The notes: a model not told the origin generated them from the sequence alone. 64,000 bases of DNA from Gymnothorax reevesii (GCA_029721435.1 CM056574.1:76489501-76553500); one strand, 5' to 3'; shown: positions 21,987 to 33,699, counted from the first letter of the stretch. Made by a program: numbers and translations.

Positions 21987-21990
21987 AAGT

Positions 21991-22382
21991 GCAGTACGCA
22001 CGGCATATGGGCCATCACCTTGGCAGTTGACCACCTCCCAGGGTTCCAATACCTTGGGGGCAATGGTGCCAATCAACATGTCAACCTAAGCATCAATGTA
22101 GGTGTTTTGAACATCAGAGAGGTATGACCACTTTTGCAACTCTTCCTGTGTGACAATGTTGCTGGTGGTCACAGACATTTTATTTTGTGTGAGGACCTCT
22201 GGGAGACTGTAGAAGTTGTTACAGTTAAGACCAGTGATTTTCAAACCATTCACGGCACTAGTAGAAACAACCCTTTCTTGTCCCACAGTACGCAAAAGGA
22301 AAGTAATTTTCCTACCAGTAATGTTCAGCCTTTGCGTAAGATGCTCTGAAGAGAAGAGTCCTGTACTGCCAGGATGTAGGAA
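21991..22382 (-). pseudogene. BEL/Pao region between gag and RT (protease/linker)
   Basis: The minus strand reads MRTVGQERVVSTSAVNGLKI, then NFYSLPEVLTQNKMSV, WSYLSDVQ and DMLIGTIAPKVLEPWEVVN, ending GPYAVRTA at the solo LTR. These blocks match the conserved stretch after the protease in BEL/Pao polyproteins. One in-frame stop follows YIDA. The protease catalytic triad itself was not clearly seen. Confidence 0.75.
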
Positions 22383-23004
22383 CTAATAGGTTTGCATTAT
22401 CTTGTTACCCATGATGGATTTAACTTGAATTGGCACGATGGGCAAAATACTGTCCTCCCTACCAGCCCCAGCATGTCCGGAAGTTTCTGAAGCAGGAGAT
22501 TTAACATGGATTGTTTCCTCAGAATATTCACTTCGGTTTCTGGCTCTTTGCCCTCCAGAGATACACAGCACCGTAGAAGAATTCTGACCACAATCTTTGC
22601 AAGTTAACCGCCTGTTGCATTCCTTGCTCCTGTGTCCACTACACAGGCAGCGAAAACACATCACTTTTTCCTTTAGAAACTCAATTTTGTTTTGATGCTT
22701 CTTCCCTTTCAACTTTGGACAGTCTTCCAGTCTGTGCAACTGAGAGCAGCAGACACATGCATCCTTAAGATTTTCCTTTGAATCCAGCCTTTGAGGGACT
22801 GAGCATGAGCTTCCAGATCTCTCAGCTGCATCCACAGCAGTGAATGAAGTGGCAAAACTGCTACCTCTACCCTCGCTGAACTTGGAATGAGTCTTTAACT
22901 TGTTAACCCTCTTAAATGCAGGCAAGCCACTTGCCATGTCCTGAATGTCACCAAAAAAATGGATCAGAAATGATCTTAACTTGGCATTCAATAAATGAAA
23001 CCAG
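22383..23004 (-). pseudogene. BEL/Pao gag C-terminal part with zinc knuckles
   Basis: The 202-codon frame begins at the composite insertion and runs FGDIQDMASG, a Ser-rich spacer, then CVCCSQLHRLEDC (variant knuckle), CFRCLCSGHRSKEC (perfect CX2CX4HX4C) and CKDCGQNSSTVLC (third knuckle, His replaced by Ser). Zinc knuckles bind the element's RNA. The preceding gag part resumes on the other side of the composite element at 24886, where the minus strand reads up to IAELALKIW. Confidence 0.88.
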
Positions 23005-24882
23005 GGGCTCTAATTTCGTAGACCAGGCGCAGGCGCGGAGCATGGGGGGTGCGCCGCGCCAATGGGGTGTGTCCAGGTGTATGTTGCAATTTCGTGCCCG
23101 GCGTAGCCTGCCGCAAGTACTCCTCTGTCCCGCCTCTGTCCCTCCTTCCAGCGCAAGTTGGCAAAGAAGGCAACACAGCCGAGTAAAATCTTGCTTACTG
23201 GCAAAAGAAACGATGGATAGCGTGTTCCTATTATTACAAACTGTTGCTGCTTTAAATTTTGGGATTAACACGCATGGACAACAATGCAAGATACGTTACA
23301 CATTTATTTTCAATATATGATCTTAACTCAGTACGAGATCATAGCAATCAGGCTGTATTCTTTTCCCCCCCTAAAGACGATAAAACCTTAGTGACAATAA
23401 TAGTAGCCTAGTATTAAGCCGCTTGCACCCTGGACACGAAACAAATTTTTCGCTCGACAGATTGCGTCGTGTCCAAAAGTCTGACAGGATTTTAATAAGT
23501 CTCCGTGTCCGACAGTCTATTATTGTTTTTAATTTCTTCAAATCTACTGACTCTTTTAGATATTAAACGTGACTGTTTGATAAAAGGGCTCAGTTCTTCA
23601 AGATGAGTACCGAGAATTTCAATCAATGTTTCTGTTTAAGCTCTGCTCAATAAAGCAAGTTGACATTGGCGCAAGACAATGTACAATGTCTCCGTGTCTG
23701 CGAACACTGCGATTTATTTATTGGCGGGTCATCTTTGTTGGATATCCCGTTTGTCGCTGATATATTTTTATTCTTTATTTCGTTATACATCTGTTCTCAT
23801 ATGAATACTTTTACTTTTTGCTGGCTGGTGGACATGGAGTATTTTGCATTTCGTGTCGGACAGTCTTGATCGTGCATGCGATAATTTATTCACAATGTCA
23901 ACGGTCATGGAATTTTTTTGGTCACTGACTATAAACACTATTTTATCTCTGCTGTGGAAATAAAGCGTGAATCTGTTCGATCCATCTGACTAATTTTCAA
24001 AAGAAAGACCAAATAAAGACTGTTGTCTATCTTCAACGGAAGAAAACAGACGACTAGGCTAAAAAGACCAAGAAAGTCGATAGCAATCAATTTGCATTTT
24101 GTGAAGGTCGAACACAAACATAGCCAAGTTTGCACGTCTAATAATTCCTGGAATACTTGGAAAAATTTGAACTTTTATGACTTTTGGACACGGAGCTATA
24201 TTGAAACCCTGTCCGACAATCGCGTCTTAGCATTGACTTTGTCTGTAATCAGTCGTACGAAAAATTTGTTTCGCGTCCAGTGTGCAAGCGGCTTTAATGA
24301 GCATAAAATGCAAGCATTCGACATATATTATACAGTTTGTGGTTGGCTGAAAAAGATGTGAAGTCGTTAGTTTGCATCACAGATTCAGCTGCACTGATGA
24401 AGCCAGGTCAAATTTCCATTACGCGTAGCAACCGCCTTTAATCTGACATCAGGACAATCGATATAGATACTATAATTTATGTCCTTATTCAGATAGTCAC
24501 ATTATATTGTGGTTCCTGTAATTATTTCTTGCATTGAAATGTACCTGACATTCTGGAAACCTGCCTGTGAGGTTTCGGTGACGTGTGTGCACTGTGCGCC
24601 GGTCAGCCAAATTACCACTACACAGAAATGAAACCAGTTTGGAGCTGGCGAGCTTTCTGCGCAACTCCAGCGGAAACTTTTTCTACGAAATTGTCACTGC
24701 ATCTTGATGAATATCTGACACCTCCCCCTACTACGCCGCCACACCCATCTCGGTGCACGTTCGTCTACCAAAGGCTGCGCACCTCACGAAATTGCCACTG
24801 CGCGAGCTGCGCCGGACAAAATTACCACTGCACTGGCTGCGCCATGCAACACCACCTGCGCTGCGCCAAGAAATTAGAGCCC
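23005..24882. mobile_element. Composite inverted-repeat element, copy 2
   Basis: 1,878 bp with the same terminal GGGCTCTAATTTCGTAGACC and GAAATTAGAGCCC as copy 1, flanked by CAG on both sides (23002-23004, 24883-24885). It interrupts BEL/Pao gag. It carries the inner Harbinger-like element (23417-24292) at the same internal position as copy 1. Relative to copy 1 it keeps about 165 bp on the right of the inner element (including an inverted copy of CCGTGTCCGACAG-type sequence) and lacks about 110 bp including the A-run. ORFs of 60-146 codons cross it but show no domain. Confidence 0.88.
23417..24292. mobile_element. Inner Harbinger-like element in composite copy 2
   Basis: Ends AGCCGCTTGCACCCTGGACA and the complement of GTCCAGTGTGCAAGCGGCT; TTA is duplicated on both sides (23414-23416, 24293-24295). 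The right terminus is better preserved here (GGCT) than in copy 1 (GGCA). Inside, GTCTGACAGGATTTTAATAA (about 23470) is mirrored by the complement of TATTGAAACCCTGTCCGACA (about 24199), a further inverted pair. Confidence 0.8.
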
Positions 24883-24885
24883 CAG

Positions 24886-25387
24886 ATCTTTAAAGCAAGC
24901 TCTGCGATTGTACCTTTCCAGTACATCGTGTGCTGTGGTTCTCCATTTTCTCAGCATTTAAATGGTAATTTTGCCATAATGGCCCTCATTTTAGTTGGCA
25001 TGTCCAGCTCTTGCATATGTTGAAATTCCTCCATCATGTTACAACAACCACGTAAAAATAGAGAAAAAGCTTGAGGGGCTTTCACATCCTCTGCCTTCAC
25101 TGCAGGCCACGCCAGAGCCTTCTCTATGAAAGCTGCAGCAATCCTGTACTCATTTCCAAAGTGTTCTTGGAGGAATTTTTTAGCCAGTTGATAACCTCTG
25201 CCTGGAATCATGTGGTGACAACGCTTCGTCAATTTTTCTGGGATGCCCTCTTGTAAATTGCTCCAAAAAATAAAGGCAATCAGCTTTGTTAGCTTTTGAT
25301 TCCATGCTATCCTCAAAGGCTCTGATGAAGTTTTTATACTGAAGAGGATCCCCATCAAATAGTGGAATGTCTCGAGAAGGTAGACAT
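24886..25387 (-). pseudogene. BEL/Pao gag middle part
   Basis: The minus strand includes the IPLFDGDPLQYKNFIRAFED region near 25360-25300 (in one frame), then after a frameshift HHMIPGRGYQLAKKFLQEHF, FIEKALAWPAVKAEDVKAP and CCNMMEEFQHMQELD, conserved in BEL/Pao gag. A stop at 24951 and another frame follow before the composite insertion. The part upstream in the protein continues beyond the Harbinger-like insertion at 26721. Confidence 0.88.
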
Positions 25388-25390
25388 TAA

Positions 25391-26717
25391 GGCCCGTATT
25401 CAGAAACAACACTCACACTCACCCTCCACTCACCATACAGTGAGCACGATTGCAATGTAACTCGAGTGTGAGAAAGAGATCGTCCAACCACTAACCAAGG
25501 GAGCGGTCCCACTCCTCGCCAGTTGCTATTCACAAACGCCACTCGAGCATAACTGACAGTAGTTGGCACCACAGGCGGTGTGTCGGCTGCTGCAAAGTGA
25601 CGCTCAATCCTCACCCTTCAGTGCTGAATGACCTAAACCTGTCACAGTTTACTTTTCTTGATTAAAAAGTTTCTCAGACTAATTGGTAAAACGACAATCA
25701 AATTTATTTTTGATAGCGATGATATAAATTGCTCCACAAAATTGAGGCGTTTCTTACGCATATAAATGACGACGTAACATATCAGCATGTCTTCATCAAT
25801 TCTGTGGTTGAGTGGCTCGCGGAAGGCGCAGGACAGCCCGCGAGGCTCACTAAGCAACAAGCTGTGAAGCATGCCGGACATTCCTTCTACATTCAGCAAT
25901 TAAGAATGTAGAAAATTATTGATTCTCTTCACTTACAGCTACACAAGCCTCGCAGACCAATCCACACGAGCCGCTGAGCGCAGAATTTTCCAACCCATGA
26001 GTAAAGAAAAGTGCGAGAAATCCGAATGCGTGAGAGTTGACAGATATGTGTCATTAATGAAAACTGGCCACACCTGATAATGCTGAGTGTTTTTGGAGTT
26101 TCTGCAATGGTAATTTAAATGAATTGAAAACAGGGCAATAATTATCAGTGCTCATTCTAACTTAACAAGTAGAACTGGCGACACATAATCATTCTTAGGA
26201 TTTTTGGAGTTCAAGTAAATAGAATTTAATTAAATGATTGAAAACGGGTCATGTTCAATCATTATTTTTAAAGGATGGTTTTGAGCTTCCCCTATTGCCA
26301 GTTCACCACTGCTGACCTACACAAATCCTAACCTAGAGTTCACCACAGTGCAGTTCGTAAACACTGAAACTAGGTGGTCAGTCATCAAGTTATATCGTTA
26401 TAATCATTATAGTTAAAATTTACATAGTTGCGATTGCGTCAAGCACGTTGCTGTGAATGATTCAGAGTCTCCGATGTTTGTAACCACCTGAAAGCCATGA
26501 CAATGAAATACCGGCGCAAGTTAGTGCAGATGAAGGGAGGTGTTCTCTGCACTCAACCTTCACTCAGGAAGAGACCCTATTTTCAGTGTGAGTTAGGTCT
26601 CTGAAAGCAAATGAATGGTAGGGCAACGTCTGACTCATTTAGTGTAACCTGACAACAATTAAGTTTTAGTACTCACTCACACTCAATTAGAGTGAATGTT
26701 GTTTCTGAATAAAAGTC
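25391..26717. mobile_element. PIF/Harbinger-like non-autonomous element
   Basis: 1,327 bp beginning GGCCCGTATTCAGAAACAAC; the right end is the complement (GTTGTTTCTGAATAAAAGTC, the last bases diverged). TAA is duplicated on both sides (25388-25390, 26718-26720), the Harbinger-type target. Subterminal CACTCACACTCA repeats occur near both ends. No transposase or Myb-like frame was recognised; short ORFs (25387-25614, 25642-25911) lack domains. Confidence 0.8.
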
Positions 26718-26720
26718 TAA

Positions 26721-27851
26721 GCGTTGCTGTTGAAACAGAGCTGCTGTGATTTCATTTTGTTGGTGCATCAAGTGCATAAGTCTCCCTGCACTTGTACAGA
26801 ATATATCTGCTGTTGCTCAACTGATGGTGACAGGACATTGTTTACAGGCAAAGAGAGGATTTGTTGTGGTGTGTCTCCATACTGCAGCTGTGCTGTTCCA
26901 TATGTTTCCGTTCTCCACTGGGTGTCATGGTTTGATCCACAGATCTGATACCTTTTTTCCTCAGAGTGTATATCCGGTGCACTTGAATCCTTACGAGGTA
27001 CTGAAAAATTGCTTTGTGGCATTGCAGTCCCTGTCGAGGGTTTAAATGGATTTGCAACAGGATGGAGTCCTTCGTTTTTTATTCCTTTGCAAATAAGAAT
27101 TAATTCCATCTAAAGATACTTGAAAGTTAGTTAAACATTCTGAGACAGCTTGAAAAACTGCTAATTTTGCAGTAGATGCAGCTATTTCAGCATCAATATT
27201 GAGCTGCTCCTTTTTTCTTCTTGGCTCTTGTTCCTGTGCCACGAGAGCATGTCTTTCCTTTTAGAATGCAGCTCGAGCAAGAAGCACAGCCTTTTCTGCC
27301 TCCGCTTTAACACGGGCCGAGGATGTAGTTTTACCACTTTTAACAACAGCTTTCATCACTGCATGTGCCTTTTCCACTGACAACATTTGACATCCTATCA
27401 TCCGGGTGAACATCATCATCAACATCATCATTATTTGTTAACCAATTTTCAACATCAGCAATAAAATCATTCTCCACAAGTATTTTTGCAGCAAACCAAG
27501 TTTTTTCACTTTCTTCAGTGGACGCAACAGAGATTCATGCACATCTTTTGCTTCCCCACACAAATGAACAATTTCTTTTAGTGAGCATTTTATCTCCTTT
27601 GCATTTGCATCGTCACTGCATAAGCTCTTGAGTTACCTTTCTTAAAGATTTTTAACCTTACTTAATTTATCTTTTCTCACATTTAGTAACTTTTCCACCC
27701 TTTCAATAAGAGCTTTATGCGTTAATTTAATAGATTGTTTACCTTTTACTGATTGTGTCTTATTAACAGTTTCTGCAGCAGCAGCCTGTTTTGTCGCGGT
27801 AGCCACGTCTGATTTACCATCCATAGTGTCCACAACACACCGTACATCCAA
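26721..27851 (-). pseudogene. BEL/Pao gag N-terminal part
   Basis: Probable start MDVRCVVDTMDGKSD at 27851, with a Lys/Gln-rich helix (KALIERVEKLLNVRKDKL). After frameshifts come MAQEQEPRRKKEQLNIDAEI, AKLAVFQAVSECLTNF and a Pro/Ser-rich spacer (26768-27109) reaching the Harbinger-like insertion. The helical, charged character and position upstream of the gag core fit BEL/Pao. At least two frameshifts occur (near 27640 and 27045). Confidence 0.75.
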
Positions 27852-28003
27852 TATGAAAGCAACGAGAAAAGTTCAGTTCAGCAGTTTTTATTGTGCAATC
27901 AGTGATATTGTAGTGACCAATGCATTGTGATTACATTTGCAAAACTGTGTGTACACTTTGTTTCATATAACCATAAAGTTGGTAGCGCTACAACTCATAC
28001 CGT

Positions 28004-28021
28004 TCAAAGCGATGGGCGCCA
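28004..28021 (-). promoter_or_regulatory. Candidate primer-binding site and inner LTR edge of the BEL/Pao element
   Basis: The minus strand reads TGGCGCCCATCGCTTTGA directly after ...ACAACAGCA, i.e. a TGG-starting tRNA-complementary-like site right after a CA terminus. This would place the upstream LTR from 28022 to an undefined point before about 28600. I could not confirm it, because the second LTR is lost; an AATAAA on the minus strand lies at about 28348-28353. Confidence 0.4.
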
Positions 28022-28599
28022 TGCTGTTGTCTAGCCAACCAGATGAATGAAGCTGTTGATTAGTTTACAGGGAAATAGTAGTAGCGTCCTCCAGGCCGTC
28101 AAATTAAAATCAGAAAATCCCTCTGTGAATCTTCCTCCGTGGAACAATGGCTTCCTTTTCCGCACTAAAACTAACTGAAGGGGAGTTTTTTTTTACTTAA
28201 AAGTAGTGACTTGATTTAATTGAAACAAAAAAAACCTCTAAGCCAGTGGGGCTGCTACCAGGACTAGGACCAATTGACGTGTCATCTGTGTCAGCTCCAC
28301 TGTCCAATGAATCAAACATCTGACTCTATGCGGTAGTGCATCGAACATATTTATTCATTATAGTCATCTCTTTTAAAAAGCCTTGTTGAACTATACACAC
28401 ACCATTATAACTTGTGATACAAACATAGGCTTGATTATGCCACTACATGAAGACAACGAAGACAACGGTCAAAAAAACTTTGTACTACACCTGCAGAGTA
28501 ATTAACTCTTATTCTACTTGTATCTTTCCACACACCATGAACCTTATGCCACCTACTGTGACAACCATGTAACCCACATTATTAAACACATAAGGTACA

Positions 28600-29620
28600 A
28601 ACATGGCTCTAACACCCACTATTACCAACTCCCTTTTCCGGGGGGCAAGACAGGGTGCCCTGAGGCTCATCAATGCCCCCGCTCACTGGGTCAGGGCCAA
28701 GTGGAGTTCTTGCAAGGACTGGAATCAGTTGGACACCTCAACCTCTAGAGAAGCTGCCACTGTAAGGCATGCACACCCTCTCCTGCACTGGCATCAAATG
28801 TCACCCACATTTCTCTCCCAGCCTGCTCTGGGGTCTCCCACCTTTCCTGTTGTGGCATGCACGTCATCTCCCTAAGCAGGATATGACTTTGTTCCTCTCA
28901 GAACTCTACCTATTGTGAACTACGTATAGCTGCTAACTGGCTCTCAAGACCAAGGACCCTGATCTCCAGATGTTCAATCAGCTGGCACCGGTGGCAGACA
29001 AACGCATCCTGGAAATCTCTTTTCAGTTGTGTGATCATCTTGCAACAGTCCCATAGTTTTGGCCACATTTGATCCCTTCCCAATGCCTTACTACTCCATA
29101 AATGGCAATAAAAAATTATTACAGTTGAGGAAGAAGCACAGAAACCACACTTTATAAATCTGAGAAGTTCTGAGCAGCAGTCGCAACAGAAACTGCAGAG
29201 AAAGACTAGATAAATGAAGAAGACTCCTTTAACAGGGGCTTAGTTCTTGTCAACAACAATAATATAGGTGCAACTTTAATACGCAACAAGCGTTGACACT
29301 AAACATGGCCATGTCCCCCGTCAGATCACAGAAATCCACTGGGGTCGGCGTGTCACACTAATACACATTGGAGCCAAAGATGAATGAAATCAGTCAAACC
29401 GTTCTTGAGATATCGCATTCACAACAAACGGGACATGACGGACAGACGGATAGAGCTAAATACTATGTCCCCCACTCCACTCGCTATCGCAGCGGCGGAG
29501 GACAATAAGCACACAGAGGCCTGACTAAATTTTACAAAGTCCCAGTATTATAGATACACTAGTCTCTTACAATGCTTCATCCGGAATTCAGTAATCACAG
29601 ACTGGCTTTTCCAGATAATG
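28600..29620 (-). mobile_element. CR1-like LINE 5' fragment, minus strand
   Basis: The complement of 28960-29255 and 29506-29600 matches the 5' region of the plus-strand LINE at 33056-33420: shared blocks include CTAAGCCCCTGTTAAA, TGTGGCCAAAACTATG and ATAATACTGGGACT. The deduced ORF1 part reads QLKRDFQDAFVCHRCQLIEH and LEIRVLGLESQLAAIRSS, a Cys-pair plus coiled-coil typical of the N-terminus of CR1-type ORF1. It is interrupted by the TATGTCCCCC repeat (29262-29505). ORF2 is missing. Confidence 0.65.
29262..29505. repeat. CATGTCCCCCG / TATGTCCCCC interspersed repeat
   Basis: Contains CATGGCCATGTCCCCCG, CGGGACATGACGGACAGACG and TACTATGTCCCCC, with ends of complementary character. It splits the minus-strand LINE fragment. 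It is related in style to the TATATCCCC modules at 3718-3963 and 48563-49245. Confidence 0.6.
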
Positions 29621-32600
29621 TTTTCAAATGAGCGACTCACTTACCTCCGCAGTCCAAAAAACAAGAAATCTCAGATGCCAATAAAAAAAAACATAAATAA
29701 ATTAATAGATTGCTAGCTAGCAAGACTTGAGTAGCTACTACGGCTATGAGAACCCTGAGGGAGGAAAAAGCCCTCTTATTAATGTTTTTCATTAATGCAA
29801 CCATGCTGAATGAACGTCTCATGTAAGTGTTACCCAGGGGCAGATCTACAGGGAGGCAGAGGGGGGTAACTGTGCCCTTACTGTCGAGCCTTTCCCCCCT
29901 AGCTGCCCCCCTAACTTTAATGTTCTTCAAACTATACTTGTAAAACAAATCTTCACAATGTCTACAAGCCTCTGAAAGCATCAAAATAAAAGATTAATTC
30001 ACCAAAAAAATTATAACTGTTAATATAATACTGGCTCCTCAAATACTTAGCTACGGTCCTGCATCAAACGTGCGGAGTCTGCATGACGAGCCTCCTGCTC
30101 CGCTCTGGCGTGTTTCAGTTGTCATGGACACTAGTTGGAGTCTGCTTGCAGCGCAGCAAAGTGGAGCCACTTAGCCACCCAACTTACTCCAGGTGAATTC
30201 AGTTTCCCCTGGTGACGTTTTAACACACAAAGTTAAAGTTAAGTTAAATTTGTAATAGGTGAAATGCATGCAAAAGGCGATGGTTCAAGAGCTCATTATT
30301 CACTGGTCAAAAGTGACTCACTCCCATGTAATTTTCTGGAGCATTTTTCCCCTCGGTTAGTTTTGATTATAGTAAAAACAAGAACAATTTATGAAGTATT
30401 TAGCTAGATATCAAAAACAGGCGTGTTGAGTCCAGAGGGTTGCTGTTAAGTTTCAGTGTTATGTGATCAATATCACAGCAATGAGGCTGCATAATAAAAG
30501 CAGGTCCTTACTGTCAAGGTAGTGGCTACGGGCATGGACCCTTATCTCTAGCCTGTATGGTAAGGCAGCGGTATTATTAGCCTCTCATTCCATCACAGGT
30601 AAAGGTACGGTTGGGTTCGTACCAAGGACTGCATAAAACATGGACAGCCGAACGTCTCCTGAAAAGTGAAGCCGAAACGTCTTGATCGCCAACTACTGGC
30701 AGGCTGCAGTACAAATTATAAGCCCGGCCCCTCCATGTTAGTGAAGGGAAGAAATGCCACGCAGAAAATTGCGTACACAAAAAATAGTTTTTTCTGAAGA
30801 TGGTTTCTTCCTTTAAAAAAGTTCTTACCATGCTGATCAATATTTTGGCGACAATTTTTCTGATAAGTTTGCAGTAAACGTTTTATTTGATATTATCCAA
30901 AAGTGGTGTGTACTCATAATAAACAGCAGTGATTGTCAAGTGCAGTGCATGGACTGATTCCAGATAGCCCCTGCCCCCAACGGATTTGGTTTCACGAATA
31001 GTAATTTTACGTATAGCTGGAGTTGGAATGTCGACAAGAGACCTAACGTTATCTGAAATTCTTCATAGGGCTAGCTAACAGCGATTGTGCTTCAAGCAGG
31101 ACTGATTGCAACAAAAAACAACGAAATTAATTGCTCTGCTGTGAATTGTGCTAACCGACCGGACCGATTGGAAGGATCTTGGCAGTTTTTTCGGGAAGTT
31201 TATTTTTTGTTTGTTGAAGTAGGAATGGTCAGTTAAGTTATTACCAAGTTTGCTAGCTACCTTGGCTACGTTAAGACGGCAAGCAGAGTAGCAAATGTTT
31301 AGGATTAATATAGGGGGGAAAAAGAAAATGGTGATCGGTAGCCATTTGTCACTGGCAAAATATACATTTTTAATTTTCAGAGAATACCTATTAAAGTAAG
31401 CATTTGACTGAAGTTAACAGCACTATGTAATAAAATGTTGTTCTTATGAACTTGAAATATTAGGCCATGCAGTGCCGCAGCAGTTTCAGCCTTTAGCTTC
31501 CAGTTCTGCAGTATGTATCTCGGAATTTTAGAGCAACACAGATTGCGAGTCACTTCGCCTAGTAGGAATTCTGCTTACCCAGGTGATCAACATTAGAACC
31601 TTGCAAATAGCTGGCTTAGTCCTTCAACTTTTCTCATAGTTGATTTAAGTCGCTTAGCCTATTAAAGTAGGGTAAACAATGTAGCAAGCGTTCAGTAGAT
31701 GAGCCCCTAGGTTTGAGTGTTTCCATAAGCATCAGCAAGCCAACTTCTCATTTTTCAGCAGGTAACACAGCAAAATTCCAACCTTATGTTGCAACCGTAT
31801 GGACAGCAGCTAAAACTGCAAGAAAAACTAAATGGATCAAGAAGGCTGTGCTGTGGCGCTGTTCGAGCTGTGCTGTGGCACTGTTCGTTGGTGATCATTC
31901 TACTTGAGTTGAGAAGAAGAGAGGAAGAGAAGAAGTTGTGTGGGATTGAAGCTGAGAATTTAAGTTTGTGTTGACGGGGTTTTCTGAAAATAATTTGAGT
32001 GTTAAGACTCAAACAATAATAGAGATTTGCTCCCGAGGTAAAACCTTTGTTACAGTAGAAACAGGGAGAATCTTCCCCCCGTATTTTCCCCCTGTAACAA
32101 CTCGGTGAGCAAACAGCCAAATTAAGTCGCTTATCTGGTCAAAGGCAACGGGGGTTTTTTTGGGGGGGGGGGTTTCAGTCTCCCGGGAGCAAAGCAAAGC
32201 AAGGTAAAGTAAAATAAATTTAAACGCTAAATAATTGTCGAACTAAGTGAATTGTGCGATATACAAAGTAAAACAGTTTTCAGGGACTGTGGCACTCGCC
32301 TGTTTTTTTTTTTTTTTTTTTCTGTAGCGGATTTAGCAAATGAACCCTTGCAAGCTCTCAACGCCAATAATATAATGGAATTACCTGGATATCTAACTAT
32401 AGCCCAGCTTGGTTCATACTTGTTGCTTGCCTTTCATACAGTCTTCTAGCCAATAAATTATATAAATTGGGTTTTTTAGTCCCCTTCGTTCTCGATCCTG
32501 ACTGCATTACTGCAAAAACGCATTGCCAAGCTGAATATCAACGCGAACCAGGGTTTTTGTCTGTCTCGCATTTTATTATCATGAAAGGGCTCTTCTGATT

Positions 32601-32929
32601 AAACACATTGTAAATACCCTATCTTTGTATTTTCCTCCGGTTGCTGTGCCTTGATCAGCTGATTAAAGTTTTACTGCTTGCTCGGGTGCTTAGGACAGCT
32701 TGTTGGGGGAGGTACTGCGTTTAATTTGCTCACATAATAAACGACTTGTTTATATGGTCCGTTTTAATTAAAGGGAACTGGGGCTTTACTATTTCTTTGC
32801 TTACCCTTGGTTGCATTTGTGGCTAGCTATCTAGATAAGTACTGTTTGCATTCTTGGCTGGGGATCTGAGATTTAGTATTTAGTTAGTAGTGCAGCAGTC
32901 ACTTGACTCGTCCATTAGGTTAGGTTGGA
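29621..32929. other. Unassigned 3.3 kb stretch
   Basis: No clear gene. Points seen: CAGGGGCAGATCTACAGGGA near 29836, like a hAT end without a partner; a minus-strand 115-codon ORF (29637-29984) ending at a good splice-donor sequence but with no known domain; a short THAP-like piece NCSAVNCANRPDR at 31129-31180; a G-run at 32159-32172 and a T-run at 32301-32322. Minus ORF 31755-32120 and others have no recognisable domain. Confidence 0.45.
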
Positions 32930-33363
32930 ATTTAAAAGGTAAGTTTTCTACAGGAGTGCTCCGCCTCCTCCAGTCTCTCCTGGGCGTTGGAGCCAGTCTG
33001 TTTTATCTGGGTTCTCAGCTAAGCCCTGTGATATTTTTATAGTTTAGTATATTAATAGTACTGGGACTAGATAAACTCAAGGCGGCTTATTAGGAGTGCT
33101 TATTACATGTAGAGTTTGGCTTAATTTGGTATTTCATTTCTGTTAACTGAAACTAAGCCCCTGTTAAAAGAGGCTTATAATCCATTTACATAGTTTCCCC
33201 AGGGTTTCTATTGTGACTGCTGCTTAGGGCTTCCCAGGTTAATAAATAAATTAATAAATTGTGGTTCCTCAGCTTCTGTCTTGGCGTTAGTAATTTTATT
33301 TTACCTAGGGTGAGCAAGGCCATTAGGTTGGGGGTTCAAAATGTGGCCAAAACTATGTGACGG

Positions 33364-33699
33364 TTGAAGGATGATCGCACTTTTGGAAAGAGGTTTGAGG
33401 TTCTGCAAGGCAAATTTGTGGAATTAGCTGAGAAGCTTAGGAGCAGATCCTCAACGGTAGTGTTCTCCGGGATTCTACCGGTACCATGTGCAAGCAGAGG
33501 AAAGCAGAATTTTTTCTGGAGGGTTAACACGTGGCTACAAACCTGGTGTAGGAAAGAGGGGTATTAGTTTATGGGGCACTGGAACTTTTTCTGGGACAGG
33601 CGGGACCTGTTCAGGCCTGACGGGCTGCACCTGAACCGGAGGGGTACCTTTGCACTGGGCCAGCGTATGTTGAGGGTAGCGCAGGATTATTTAAACTAG
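33364..33699 (+). pseudogene. LINE ORF1, esterase-like (SGNH) C-terminal part
   Basis: Reads LRSRSSTVVFSGILPVP, then NTWLQTWCRKEGY, a TAG stop, and in the same frame GHWNFFWDRRDLF and PDGLHLNRRGTFALGQ, ending DYLN and a stop at about 33697. The DGLHLNRRG block holds the Asp-His pair of SGNH/GDSL esterases, known from ORF1 of CR1-type LINEs. The N-terminal block with the catalytic Ser is not recognisable upstream, and one stop interrupts the frame. Confidence 0.8.

Larger units (their letters stand above)
16622..28021 (-). mobile_element. BEL/Pao LTR retrotransposon, decayed, broken by four insertions
   Basis: Read on the minus strand the order is candidate primer-binding site (28004-28021), gag (27851 to 22383 with gaps), aspartic-protease region, reverse transcriptase, RNase H, then integrase running off at 16622. 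BEL/Pao elements copy themselves through RNA with a gag-pol polyprotein. Four younger insertions sit inside: an LTR-type insertion (18464-20465), a solo LTR (21494-21986), composite element copy 2 (23005-24882) and a Harbinger-like element (25391-26717). Multiple frameshifts and stops and at least two altered catalytic residues show it is dead. The downstream part of integrase and the downstream LTR are missing. Confidence 0.9.

Noticed and set aside
28603..28875. 90-codon plus-strand ORF
   Set aside because: The better reading is the minus-strand LINE ORF1 fragment; the plus frame is a shadow.
29637..29984. 115-codon minus-strand ORF ending at a splice-donor-like GGTAAGT
   Set aside because: No recognisable domain, and the region has hAT-like repeat features; the donor alone is too weak to call an exon.
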